Shown here: positions 1 to 12,000 of the stretch, piece by piece
How positions within the stretch are numbered: the stretch's first letter is position 1
How the letters are laid out: every line of letters starts with the position of its first letter
Origin: UBA5069 sp964560495
GTDB taxonomy: Bacteria; Chloroflexota; Anaerolineae; Caldilineales; Caldilineaceae
Assembly (NCBI GenBank): GCA_964560495.1
Contig: CAZLMM010000029.1
Span: 1 to 64,000 of the forward strand
Length of the DNA stretch: 64,000 bases
Reading direction: 5' to 3'
Position numbers and translations under genes: made by a program
The notes under the pieces: model-generated
Told to the model about the DNA's origin: nothing
The model's input: the letters and a program-made list of their open reading frames with translations, nothing else
Databases searched by the model: none

Positions 1-60
1 TTCGCTGGCGCTCAGAATGACAACCATTGGTTTACTTCAGCCCATGTATACTAGATCCAA
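1..60. repeat. Left copy of a dispersed intergenic repeat
   Basis: From about position 11 the sequence reads CTCAGAATGACAACCATTGG and continues to an ACTAG near 49-53. A near copy (CTCAGCATGACAACCATTGG, also followed by TTACTT and, further on, ACTAG) lies at about 62834-62876. I count roughly three quarters identity over 48 bases. The first bases (TTCGCTGGCGCTCAGAATGAC) resemble a short palindromic unit often seen between bacterial genes. The window cuts the left side, so its full extent is unknown. Confidence 0.5.
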
Positions 61-152
61 CTTTCACGGATACTGTGGCCGCAATTGTGCGCTTGGGCGC
101 ACTGACAGAAGCGCCGGTTAACGCTGTTGCAGTTTTTGAATCGAGAATTCCA

Positions 153-1280
153 ATGCATACCGAACAACGCGCCCGCGGCCACGCCCTGCTTCAGGAGCGC
201 GGGGTCGACTGTGCGCTCTTTGCCAGCCCGCACAGCGTCACCTGGCTGACCGGCTTTTTTGCGCCGCCGCAACTGGGGCAGAATCCCTTCGCCGGCGCGC
301 CGCCCCTGCTCTGGTATGAGGAGGGACGCTTTACCCTCTTCGTGGTGGAAGGGAGCTATGCCGGGGCCGCCGCGGCTTTTGGCGCAGAACCCGACGGCGA
401 GGTGGTCGCCCACCAGGGCTACACGCTGGATCGACCTCTGGACGGGTTGGGGCATCTCCTGGACAATCTGCGCCAGCGTTGGGCAAAGAGCCGCGCTGCG
501 GTGGTGGGCGTGGAGACCGCCGACGTTCCCACCGCCGTCACGCTGGCGCTGCACGACGCGCTCAAGCCGGGCGGGCTGGCGACCATCGACGGCTGGCTCA
601 AGCCGCTGCGCATGGTCAAGACCGAAGAGGAGATCGTCAAGTTGCGCGCCAATTTTCAGCTCACCGATGTGGGACATACGGCGGCGCGGCAGGCGGCGGT
701 TGCGGGTGCACGGGAGATCGACGTGTGGACGGCCATCCACTCGGCCATCCAACAAGAGGCCGGCTGTCGCGTGCCTCTGGGTAATGACTGTGTGGTCGGC
801 TCGCGCCAGCAGAATATCGGCGGCTGGCCGCTGGATCACCGGCTGCGCGAGGGCGACTCGCTTATCGTTGATCTGAGCACGCTGCTCCACGGCTATTGGA
901 GCGATAGCTGCGCAACATACACAGTGGGCGAGCCATCGGCGCAATTCGCCGAAATCTACGCCTTAGTGAGCGACGCCCTGGCCCTGGGCGCATCGCTCCT
1001 GCGCCCGGGCGTGGCCGCAAAAGAGATCGACCAGGCTGTGCGCCAGTTCATCGCCGACGCCGGCTATTCCGTCTACCCACATCACACCGGGCACGGCGTC
1101 GGCGTGAGCGGTCATGAAGCCCCGCGCATTGTCCCTTACAACGACGAGCTGCTGCGCCCCAATATGGTGATCATGCTGGAGCCGGGCGTCTACCTGCCCG
1201 GTCGCATGGGCGTGCGGCTGGAGAACGCCTATCTCATCACAGACGATGCAGCCGTCCTCCTGACCCATCATCTGGCTTGA
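153..1280 (+). CDS. M24 family metallopeptidase (Xaa-Pro aminopeptidase-like)
   Basis: Predicted cytoplasmic 375-residue peptidase of the pita-bread fold, cleaving N-terminal residues before proline. An N-terminal creatinase-like domain (about 1-150) precedes the catalytic domain. All five usual metal ligands can be placed: Asp240 and Asp251 (in VDLSTLLHGYWSD), His314 (HHTGHGVG), Glu343 (LEPGVY) and Glu357 (RLENAY). A second conserved His-Glu pair follows in SGHEAP. The open frame extends up to position 27, but the ATG at 153 gives a length normal for the family and starts where homology should start; no strong ribosome site distinguishes the two. It is monocistronic and convergent with the next gene. 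The peptide specificity cannot be read from sequence. Confidence 0.88.
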   Translation: MHTEQRARGHALLQERGVDCALFASPHSVTWLTGFFAPPQLGQNPFAGAPPLLWYEEGRFTLFVVEGSYAGAAAAFGAEPDGEVVAHQGYTLDRPLDGLGHLLDNLRQRWAKSRAAVVGVETADVPTAVTLALHDALKPGGLATIDGWLKPLRMVKTEEEIVKLRANFQLTDVGHTAARQAAVAGAREIDVWTAIHSAIQQEAGCRVPLGNDCVVGSRQQNIGGWPLDHRLREGDSLIVDLSTLLHGYWSDSCATYTVGEPSAQFAEIYALVSDALALGASLLRPGVAAKEIDQAVRQFIADAGYSVYPHHTGHGVGVSGHEAPRIVPYNDELLRPNMVIMLEPGVYLPGRMGVRLENAYLITDDAAVLLTHHLA

Positions 1281-1343
1281 GGCTGTTGACTGATTCCTTC
1301 AGTAGGTGCGACAGCTGGCGCGAATCTGAGGGCTGGCTGCCCA

Positions 1344-2720
<1,377 letters not shown>

Positions 2721-2758
2721 GAGCGCCTCATTTCTAGTTGAAACTAAACTGCGGTTGC

Positions 2759-2803
2759 TTTGAAACCAGGAGTTTTCACAGTTCAAAAACTCCTGGTTTC
2801 AAA
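2759..2803. repeat. Perfect 18-bp inverted repeat upstream of the PLP gene
   Basis: Arms 2759-2776 (TTTGAAACCAGGAGTTTT) and 2786-2803 are exact reverse complements around a 9-base loop. It sits between the divergent PLP and GIY-YIG genes, so it cannot terminate either one. It is either a mobile-type palindromic unit or a regulatory stem in the 5' leader of the PLP gene. Confidence 0.7.
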
Positions 2804-2901
2804 CAGAGCGAAGTATAGGGTATAGATTGCGGGTAGTGTATGCCAGGGATGGGAGGGCGTCAAACAATGCCGTGAGTGACTCTCGAATCAGTGTTCCCCT
2901 C

Positions 2902-3372
2902 ATGGAGTTCTTTCTCATGGACCAATGTCCAGACGATTGGCGCTCCTTCGACCTGTACCTGGCGCGCGATGACGAGGTGACGTTCTACGTGGGGCAATCG
3001 CAACTGGCTTTTGACCGGGTGTGGCGACATTTGTTGGATGGCTTCAAAGGGCGCTCGGTGATCGGGCGCTTCATCTTGTGCAACTGGCCTGTTTCTCTGC
3101 GTTTCACCATCGAGTTGCTCGATTCAAGCTCGGAGCAATTCTGTCATGTGAATCACGATCTCAACGCAGCCGAACGCTGGCTCATCGAACAGCGGTCGCC
3201 TTGCCTCAACGAGGCGTTGAATCGACGCCCGACGCCGTTGCCAGCCAGGTATGCATCGCCGACAGCGCCCCTGCGCTGTTCGCGTAGTCTGTTCAAGCTA
3301 AAGCACGAGGCGCGCAACATGGTTCTGCAAGTGCAGCGTCAGCGATGGCGTACAGAGATCGACTCACCATGA
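2902..3372 (+). CDS. GIY-YIG nuclease-like protein
   Basis: Small protein (156 residues from the ATG at 2902) with a plausible GIY-YIG layout. LYLARDDEVTFYVGQS matches the two-strand 'GIY...YIG' signature (here LYL and YVG). DRVWRHL supplies the conserved Arg region, and AERWLIEQRSPCLNEA supplies the late Glu and the LN motif. The family includes homing endonucleases and repair nucleases, but standalone proteins of this size are usually uncharacterised. The 3' end overlaps the convergent membrane gene by 9 bases. The Arg/Lys-rich last 40 residues could bind DNA or may simply be unconserved tail. Function is inferred from the motif alone. Confidence 0.55.
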   Translation: MEFFLMDQCPDDWRSFDLYLARDDEVTFYVGQSQLAFDRVWRHLLDGFKGRSVIGRFILCNWPVSLRFTIELLDSSSEQFCHVNHDLNAAERWLIEQRSPCLNEALNRRPTPLPARYASPTAPLRCSRSLFKLKHEARNMVLQVQRQRWRTEIDSP

Positions 3373-5790
3373 TGTCTCGACTCGTGACGGCTCTTCCATC
3401 GCCCTGATTGCCGCAAGGAGAGCAAGCGGCGCGGCGTGCATGACATAGCGCTCGATAGAGAAAAAGGGACGCACGACGTAGATGAGCACATAGAAGGCTA
3501 CCGTGAGCAGTGTGGCTGCTACGAGAAACAGGAACGGCCCATTTCGTCTTTTCTGCCACCCCTTCGCCAGAATGATTGCCACGCAGATCGGCCAGAGTAA
3601 TAGATACTCTGCCCCCAACAGGCTCCATGTGGAGTTGTTATCGCTGAACAGCAGCTCCGAGATGAGCACCCGCAACCCACGCTCCAGGTTATCCAGCCCA
3701 GTCACGGCGAGCATGGTTGTCGCTGGCGTCTCTGCAGCGACGCCAGCATTGCGGGTCAACCATAGCCAGGGAGCATACAGGGCGATCAGGGTGAGCAGTG
3801 CAAAGGCCGTCTGCCCCACAAGGTCACGCGCTGAGAGGTTGCCACGTGAACGATGGTACAGCCAGCGCGCTAGCGCCGCGCAAGTGATAAAGGCCATTCC
3901 CAGGTAGATTCCATCCAGCTTGAGCCAGGATGCTGCGCCCAGGCTCAGCACAGCGCCCGCCAGCTCACGCCGGTCGCCCGCCGCAATCCAGCGCGTCAAC
4001 GCAACGGCAGCCACGGTCAAGGCCACTGTGAATGGCAGGTCTGCGTTGCCCAACGTTCCATGATCGAGAAAGATTGGCGTTGTCGCCGCCAACAGACACA
4101 ACCCCACTGCTAACCAGGTGTTGGGCAGACGGCGCGCTTCGCACCAGATGAGACCGATCAGGCTCAGCCACCAGAGAGGCATAGTGAGCTTTGCGAACCG
4201 TTCGCTCACGCCGCCCAGGGCAAGGTAACTCCAGGCATTGAGCAGCGGCAACCCCGGTGGATAGCTTGGGTGGTTCATTTTATCCCCGGCGTAACGGTCA
4301 AGAAAGCGCAGCACACTACCTTCTGAGTAAAGAGCGCGGCTGTTGAAGCCCCACGTCGTCCAAGAATCCTGGTCGCCAAAAGGAGACACGCCTGCCTGCA
4401 CGATGAGGCACGCAAGAAGAAAACCGATCACGCCGATGCCAGGCAACACCCCCAGGTGAATGCGCGGCCGCATTTGGGGTAGAGCGGGTGGTTCAATCGT
4501 GGACGGGCGGTTTTGCCCGCGCCGTGCAAACACTATCAGGCTGCCTCCCAATACTACCAGTGGAACCCCGACGCTTGCCAACGACCAGGGGATCGCTGCC
4601 AGCGAGAGCAGCGTCATCCACCAAGCCGTAAGCAAGGCGCCGAAGGTGAGTGCGCTCGCCAGGCTGCGCAGCTCCTGCCAGCCCAGACTGCTGCTCACCC
4701 CAAAGCCAGTGATCGCTACCATGAGCGTCGCCAGCAGCCCCCACGGAAACTGGCCCAATCCAGCCTGGGGGATGCCGGCGGGCAGGTCGCCCGTGGGCGC
4801 TCGCCATGCTTCCAACCCGGCCAGCGGCCCCGCCGCCCGAATCCAACCGGGCGCCGGCGGCCGGCCTGTCGCTGGCTGGATAATCCCAACAGCAGAGGAG
4901 GGCGGTCTGCCGGGTCGCGGCGCGGCAAAACTCACCTGGCGCGAATAGAGCAGATAGAACGCCCGCACTTTGAGATAGCTTGTGGCCGGGCTTGCGTCGA
5001 ATACGATGACCTCGCCCTCTGGCAAGATGCCAGAGGCTTTCACGAGCAACTGATTTACCTGGGCTGATTCGGCATAATGGGGAACGTAGAGGGCCGCAGT
5101 CGATTCATCGAGGCTGGCAAAACGTTGCCACAGCGGTGGGAGGAGCCGCGCCTGTTCTATGACGACACCCACCGCCGCTATCGCGCACACAGTTGCAAGG
5201 GATGCGATCAACACTCGGCCCGGCATTGCTCCACTTATGGGCAGCGCGGCAACAGCCAGACAAATGCTCACGAAAAAAGCCGTAAGCAAGATCAAGTATC
5301 GGAAGTCGGGAAGGGTGACGGCAAGGGGCGTCAGAACTCGTCCCAAAAGCGCATCGAGTGCAAACGGAGGCCGCTTGAGTAATGATGCCTGGGCGAGGAA
5401 AACATTGAGTTCATTTTGTCTGGGGAAGACGATTTGCAGGTTTTGGGGATCGCCCATCCACTCTGTGTGTAACCCTATGGGGATGACAATTGTGTGGATG
5501 CGCCCATCGGCAACGACCGAGAAAGGCGCGCGCGCAATCTGTTGATCTACATGCCAATGGACGACGCCGCGCTGCTCCTGGATCGCCGTGTCGGTGATGG
5601 CGATGCGCACGAGCAGAGCGTCACGCCAGTCAGGCGCTGCTGGGATTTCCAGTTGTGTGGGATCAACCGGAGAGGGGCTGACAGGTTCGAGCCAGACAAA
5701 CGCGATCGAAGACAGCCAGAGAAGGGCCACCGCTGCGCCGAATAGCAGGGGCAGCCAGCGCAGCGTTGAGCGGAGAGCAGATAAGTTCAA
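3364..5790 (-). CDS. GT-C type membrane glycosyltransferase-like protein
   Basis: An 808-residue integral membrane protein. The first helix (about 11-33) is followed by an extracytoplasmic domain of about 130 residues and then numerous hydrophobic segments. The second half (from about 450) looks like the GT-C/ArnT-PMT superfamily: an acidic first loop (GDQDSWTTWGFNSRALY), a conserved HPSYPPGLPLLN element and a long series of helices. Such enzymes transfer sugars from polyprenyl-phosphate donors to lipids or proteins outside the membrane. The fused N-terminal half is not recognised. No glycan cluster lies nearby, so the acceptor is unknown. Downstream it overlaps the convergent GIY-YIG gene by 9 bases. 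Confidence 0.65.
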   Translation of the reverse strand: MNLSALRSTLRWLPLLFGAAVALLWLSSIAFVWLEPVSPSPVDPTQLEIPAAPDWRDALLVRIAITDTAIQEQRGVVHWHVDQQIARAPFSVVADGRIHTIVIPIGLHTEWMGDPQNLQIVFPRQNELNVFLAQASLLKRPPFALDALLGRVLTPLAVTLPDFRYLILLTAFFVSICLAVAALPISGAMPGRVLIASLATVCAIAAVGVVIEQARLLPPLWQRFASLDESTAALYVPHYAESAQVNQLLVKASGILPEGEVIVFDASPATSYLKVRAFYLLYSRQVSFAAPRPGRPPSSAVGIIQPATGRPPAPGWIRAAGPLAGLEAWRAPTGDLPAGIPQAGLGQFPWGLLATLMVAITGFGVSSSLGWQELRSLASALTFGALLTAWWMTLLSLAAIPWSLASVGVPLVVLGGSLIVFARRGQNRPSTIEPPALPQMRPRIHLGVLPGIGVIGFLLACLIVQAGVSPFGDQDSWTTWGFNSRALYSEGSVLRFLDRYAGDKMNHPSYPPGLPLLNAWSYLALGGVSERFAKLTMPLWWLSLIGLIWCEARRLPNTWLAVGLCLLAATTPIFLDHGTLGNADLPFTVALTVAAVALTRWIAAGDRRELAGAVLSLGAASWLKLDGIYLGMAFITCAALARWLYHRSRGNLSARDLVGQTAFALLTLIALYAPWLWLTRNAGVAAETPATTMLAVTGLDNLERGLRVLISELLFSDNNSTWSLLGAEYLLLWPICVAIILAKGWQKRRNGPFLFLVAATLLTVAFYVLIYVVRPFFSIERYVMHAAPLALLAAIRAMEEPSRVETSW

Positions 5791-5832
5791 TGTGTAGTGG
5801 CCTGCTGAAACAACACTGGGATCACCTGACGG

Positions 5833-5961
5833 TTACGGACGGATGGCCTGGTCAAAGTCGAGTCGCTGCACCCACTTTTCTTCCACAAAGGTCTGGATAA
5901 GCTGGCGGAAGATGGTGCGGTTGGAAAAGAGGATCTTGTAGCCGCTGTCATGGATGTTCAT
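5833..5961 (-). pseudogene. Rpn/YhgA-like gene relic (N-terminal 42 codons)
   Basis: A 42-codon reading frame starts with MNIHDSGYKILFSNRTIF and continues through RQLIQTFVEE.KWVQRLDFD before a stop. This matches the usual beginning of Rpn/YhgA-type PD-(D/E)XK proteins (HD..YK.LFSN...., then ..LL..FV...W...LDF). Family members are about 250-320 residues, and nothing downstream continues the homology. I read it as a 5' stump left by a deletion. It lies between the giant secreted-protein gene and the GT-C gene. Confidence 0.6.
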
Positions 5962-5996
5962 GGCGCCACTTTACGTACTTTGCCGTCAGAAGTCAA

Positions 5997-6039
5997 GCGG
6001 ATGGGCGTCCATCTTCCAAGAAGGTGGGCGCCCATCCGC
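5997..6039 (-). terminator. Hairpin terminator after the giant gene
   Basis: Arms 5997-6015 and 6021-6039 pair over 19 positions (two of them G-U in the RNA) around the 5-base loop. The structure begins 8 bases after the stop codon of the giant gene. No long U tract follows, only TTGACTTCT, so intrinsic termination is likely but not ideal. Confidence 0.65.
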
Positions 6040-6046
6040 AGCGCGT

Positions 6047-9000
6047 CTATTTCGTCACAATCGGCAGGAAGACACTGTTCAGAGTTGCGAAAGGCGTCGC
6101 TGCTGTTGTCGGCGTCGCTGTGACCGTGGGTGTTGCTGTGGCCGTGGGTGTTGCCGTGGGTGTTGCCGTGGCCGTGGGTGTTGCTGTAGCGGTTTCGGTC
6201 GGCGCCGCTACAGTTGTCTCCGTTGCCATCGGCGTGGGGGTCGAAGTGGCAGTCGGCGTTGGGGTATGCGTTGCCGTCCCTGTCGCCGTAGCCGTCGGCG
6301 TCGGCGTTGCGGTGGGCGTCTTCGTCGCTGGCGGCGCGTTCACCACATAGGTGACGACGTTGCTCACCCGCACTTCGTAACTCTCGCTGTTGAGCAGGCT
6401 ATAGGCTGTAGCAGACATGGGCTGGGTCGTCAGCGCGTCCCAGGCGATGGCGACGGGCGCGCCCGGCCCTACCACACCTTGCCAGGTGACCACAGGATGG
6501 TCGGCGGTCAGGCTCAGGTCGAGCGTTCCGCCGCTGGCGCTGCCGGTCTGAGGCGCAAGACCTTGCTGGCTAAAGGGGAAGGAGACCATCGCCGTAAGCA
6601 GCTCGCTCGACGTGACCACCGTCTGCACCTGGATTCCATCGCCCACCATGCTGGCCAGGGGATTCAGACTTAGCATAAGTCCGTGAGCTGGCTCGGCGAC
6701 CACAATGTCCGACGCAATGGCCGCATTGCCAGCCTGATCCACCGCTGTGGCGCGCAGGAAGTTCGCTCCTGGCGTCAGCGTAATTGGCGCCGACCAACTG
6801 CCGCCGCTCACCGTGGCGGTGATCTCGTTGAGGAAGACATTCGCCAGGCTGACGTCTTCCGTCACCAGCCCGGTGACGATGATGGACAACTGCTCTGGCG
6901 CGCTGTATTCGATATAGACGGCGCGGCCCGGCTCGACCGGCGTCGGAGTGAGAATGGCGATCTGCGGCGCGCTTGTGTCGAAACCGCCCGCCACTTTGTA
7001 CGGCCATTGCAGGCTCGTCTTCAAGCCTTTGTTGTCCACTACTTCGCCAATGAGCACCTCGTCCATCACACTACCCGTGGGCGGGACGAAGGGCAAGGCC
7101 AGATGTCCTTTGTCCGTTACCACCTGGCTGAGCAGCACGCTCCCGCCCGATGTGCGCACAGTGACCGTGGCCGTCGCTCTGTTGTAGATCGTCACTTCTC
7201 CCAGAGCCGGGTCGCCCGGCGCGTAGACGCCGTGATCCGTAAACAGGTCAGTGATAGTTGCGCCGCCCACATCCACAAAGCGCGCCTCGCCGCCCAGCTC
7301 GGCAAAGCTCGTCCCATCGCGCACCTTGAAGATCAGCTGGTGTGCGCCGGCGATTTCTGTGGTGAAGACGCCGCTGAGCGCAAGCTCATTCACACCGGCT
7401 GCGAACGAATAGGGAATCAGCAGGCCGAGAGAGCGGTAGTCGCCCCGGGGCGTCAGCGCGTACAGCTCGATGAGCGCATCGGACAACGCCTGATTCAGCC
7501 GCACCGTCGCGCTGATGGTCGTCGCCACATCCATCACGCCGTCAGGATCGAGACCGCTTTCGTTGGTTGCGGCATCCATGCTCTCCACCAGCAGTGAGAC
7601 GCCCTGCACGTCGATGGGCAGGGTGCGTTCCTCGCCTTCGTAGAGGAAGATGAAGAAGTAGCGCCCGGTGCGCATGGTCGTCGGCAGCGTGTAGGTCGCC
7701 GGGAAGTCGCCGACAATGCTGGTGATGACATTGGTGGCGCTCATCACCTCTAGCGCCGACCAGACGATGGTGTCGTCGGTGACAGGCGCGTCGATGGGCG
7801 CAAGCACCATCCCGTTGCTCACGGGCTTAAGCAGATGAATCGTCAGGTTTACCGTTTCGCTGGCCTGATAGCTGTTTTTGTCGCTCTCCAGCCAGGCGCG
7901 GTCATCTTCGAGCACCCGCACCCATGTGCTGTCGATGATGAGCGTGTATGGTTGCTCTGTGGGCGAATTGGGATGCGAGCGCAGCAACGCGGTCGCGCGC
8001 TCGCTCACCTGGCCCACGTCGAAGGTCCACGACACGCTCACATCACTGCCCGCGCCGATGTTCACCGTCTGCATGAATTCCTGGCCGGCATAGCGCAGGG
8101 TGAGGTCATAGGGCCTGGGCGCGCCGCTGAGACCGATGAGACGCACGGTGTAAGTTGCGTCGTCGAAGGGCAGATAGACCGGCGCATTCAGACTTTGGCG
8201 CAGCTCGATCTGCGGCCCGCTGACCGTCATATCAGTCTTGGCGCTCTGGTCGTCCATTTCCACCACAGCCGGGAAGACGCCCGTGATGAGCGCCGCAGGA
8301 ACGTCAACGACCTGCGTCACCTGAACCTGGCTGTTAGCCGGCAGCGTTGCCATCTTTTCGCTCATCTGGTCGAAGGCAATGAAGGTCAGCAGCGTCTCAC
8401 CCTCCGGCCCGGGATTGTCCACGACAGCCGTGAGCGTCAACGGCGCACCCGGCGCACCCGGGCTGGCGCTCAGGCTGACGAGCCGTGCGGCGGGCGCCTG
8501 GCGCGGCGCAGCGTTGACTACGAGCGTCCGTTGCTCGACGATAGCGCCATCCGGCCCGATGAGCGTGATGACCACCGTCTGCGGGCCGGCGCGGTCCGCA
8601 AGATTCAGGCGCGGCGCAAACGAGTGAGTTGCTCCCGGATGGACAGTGAAGTCGCTGCGTTCGCTGAGCGCGCCTTCCACCACCAGGCTGCCCTGCCACG
8701 GCAGGTCATTGGCTGGCCCGCTGGTCACGTCGATGGTGATAGGAACGCTCACATCCAGCGCCGGGTCGCCCACCTGCGCGTCAAGGCTGATGATGTACTG
8801 CGGCTCGACGATGGTGAAGGCCAGGTTGGCGACGCCCAGGACGCGCCCGGAGGCGGCATGGGTGACGGTGAAGATCGCGCTGTGGGGGCCAGGCGGCAGG
8901 CTGTTGAGCGCCACGTTGATGCTTTGCGAGCCGAAAGGCGTCAGCGTCAGGCCGGCTGCGCCTTGCAGCGACGGGCTGTTGACAATATAGTTCACCGTCG

Positions 9001-12000
9001 CATCGAATTGCTCGCCGCCCTGATTGCTTACGGTGGCGCTGATGGCTGCGTCGCTGGTCAGCACTAACGTCGCGGGGTCGCGCGTGACGCCTCCCAGCTC
9101 CGCGGCGACGTTCGCCGTTTCGTTGCGCACAGTCACGGCGACCGCCGCGTGGAGGGCCTCGGTTGAATCGCCGCTCAGCATGATCGCCGGATCGAAGCTG
9201 CCGATCTGCGTGGGCGTGAAGCGATGGGTCAGCGTCACGGTCTCGCTGTGGTCAAGGATGATTGTCTCCTGGCTGTCGCCCCAATCGACCGTCGTCACTG
9301 CGACCGTGTCGTCATGGCCGTTCGTCAACGCCAGGCTGGCTTCAGTCGCTTCGCCCAGCGCGATGCTGGTGGGCGTGAAGCTGAGCGACGCGTCCACATC
9401 GGGCGGGCGCACCATGACTTGCGTCGTCGCCAGGCCGCCCAGATTGGTCGTGGCCGTATAGCGCGCTGTCCCCACAGGCGGCGCAGCGTCGCTCAGATTG
9501 AAGGCGACGGTGGCGCTGGGTGCAATGCTGGGAGAGATCTGATTGAACAAAACTGCGCCGTCGCTGCGCGTCACTGTCACCGTGACATTGCTGCTCAGCG
9601 GGCTGGTGTTGACGGCCAGTCCGCTGAGCACCACGGTGGAGAGCGCATCATCCGCCGCGTAGCCTGGGATATTTCGACGTTGGGCAGCGCGGTCTGCCAC
9701 GAGTGTGACCGCCGCACTGCTCTCGTCGATGCGGAAGCTGGCGCTGTTGCGGCCCAGGAACTGGCGCTGTGTGGGGTCGGCGATGCCCTGCGGCTCGCGG
9801 CTGAAGAGTACGCCTTCCAGCACAAGCTGACCGCGCGCGGCCGGGTTGTCCGCCAGGCTGGGGTTGATCAACGGCAGGTCGAGGGTGACCACGCCGCCGC
9901 CGTTCACGGTCAGGAGATCTTCGCGCAACACCTGGTCGTCTGTGGCAGCGCCGCCCGCACCGCCTCCTGCGCCGAAGACGACGGCGCGCGCTTCTGTCAC
10001 CACCACTGGCCCGCTGCGCCCGATGATCAGGCTCGCTAATTGAGCGTCGCTGAGACCGCTCAGATCCGTATCGCTGAGAGATGCGCCGGTCGTCGCGTTA
10101 AGCGCGCTCAGCATGCGCACGCCTTCTTGCAACAAGAAAAGCTGTGGGCCGGCGCCGACCATGGCAACGAAGTTGTAGTTGTCAGAGTGGAAAATCTCTT
10201 GCTGGCTTCCATCTGTAAGATCCACCCGAAACAGACCAAACCCATTGCTTCCCGAACCAGGGAAGATCGCTGCGTAGTGAAAGGTCGAACCATTGAGCAC
10301 GAAGTTTTGATTGGGGAAGCCCAGGAAGTAATTGATGTCGAGTTGCACGTTGCGCAAGAAGGCGCCGTCAACTGCGCTGAAGACATGTAGTTCGTTGATA
10401 GTCGTATCGAGCGCCAGGAGATAGTCCTGGTTGGCGGCGATAGCCTGAAGCTGCGTCGCTACTGGCGTCGCCCAGGTCAGACTGCCGTCCGTCGCATCAT
10501 AGGCCGCAATGGACTTTTCCCCTTCGATATTGCGGTAGATGTAGAGCATGTTATCTACCAGGAGCGCCGGCGCCGTCTGGGTAATGACGCCGCGTTGCGC
10601 GCCTGTGTCTGGGTTGAGCAGAATATAGCCATTCCCTGCGCCGATTTGCGGCAGAGGCATGGCGAGACCGGCTTTGCCGCCTGGCTGGGCTGCTGTGTCG
10701 CCAACAAGGAACAAGACGGCCAGTGCATCGTCGGAGGCCAGGAGAGGTAGATTGGCGCCGCTGCCGATCGTCTGAGTCCAGGCGACATCCCCTGTTTCCG
10801 CGTCCAGAGCTACGAGCTTGCTGCTGACCAGGGCGAAAATATGGGTGCTGTTGGCAGCCAGCCCAAAGACGCTGAAACCGTGACTGCTGTACGAAGTCTC
10901 CCACACCAGCTGCCCTGTGCTGGCCTCACGGGCTTGCAATCTTTCCAGAGTCGAATCGACGGTGATGATCAGTCCATTGACCGACAACGGGTTGCCGCTT
11001 GAGAAGAAAGCATGGTCACTCGTCCAATTTTGCTGATAGGGCGCAGTGAAGTCTGCCGCCGTGTAGTTGCTGGCGCCGCCGTCAGCCAGGTTTGCTCGCC
11101 AATCCTCAGACAGGCCGGCCGGCGTCCCGGGTTTGATCACCCGCAGCCGCAGCGTCGCCGAGATCAGCGCCGGGTTGACGGTGATGACGCTGTTGGTCGT
11201 GATCACATCGGTGGTGAGATAGGCCAGCCGTTCGGTCTGCACGTGCAGGCTCGTCTCCAGGCCCGTAATGGCGACCTTTGTCGTGAGCATGACCGGCTCG
11301 CCCAGGTGATCGACGCCCTCGGCGCGCAGGCGATAGACGCCGCTGCGCAGTTGAGTGGGCGTCGTCAGTACGCCGGTGATAGATGCGCCGACGGCGACTG
11401 GCGCGTTCACACTGACCTGCGTCAAGGTGACGCCTTTACTGTCAGTCAGCCTCACCACGCCGGCGAAGCTGGTCTGCACACCGCCGCGGTTGCGCAATAC
11501 GAAGGGGAGAGTCTGCCCGGCGTCGATGGGGTCGGGCAGGTCGAGCGTCAGGGCGCTTTTGGGCACGATGAACGATCCCAAGAGTTGCTCTGGCGCGCCG
11601 CTGCGCTGCAAATGGGGCGCGTCCACTCTCACCGAATAGACGCCGCCGCGAGTCATGGAGAGCGGTGTAGTTACAGTGAAGTCCAACCGGCCTTCAACGG
11701 AGACTGGCGACACGCCTACGGTCTGGCTGAACGTGTTCTCTACAGAGAACACCGTCACTGTCAAGGGGCTGGCAACCGGCGGCAGGATCAGCGCGTTGGT
11801 CTCGACCAGTGCAGGAGGATTGAGCTGCATGCGCAAGGGTTCGCCGGCATAGCGCACAGGGTCGAGCACGGCCAGCGTGGGTGGCTCGATGGTGGAGGGG
11901 AGCGTCAAAACGGTGGTCGTATCCACCGTGGCGCCAGCGGCGCGAGCGTCCAGCCGGGCGGCGGCAAAGAGCGACTGATCCAGCGGTAGTGGGTTGGGGA

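Noticed and set aside
6090..6340. Tandem GTTGCCGTGGGT-like repeats that could be taken for a repeat array
   Set aside because: They encode the Thr/Pro linker of the giant protein in frame; there are no CRISPR-like spacers. The same applies to 56460-56580.
6683..9067. Long open frames on the plus strand opposite the giant gene (also around 11012-11989 and 12953-13945)
   Set aside because: They are Arg/His-rich mirror frames of a GC-rich coding strand; no family motifs and no ribosome sites were seen.
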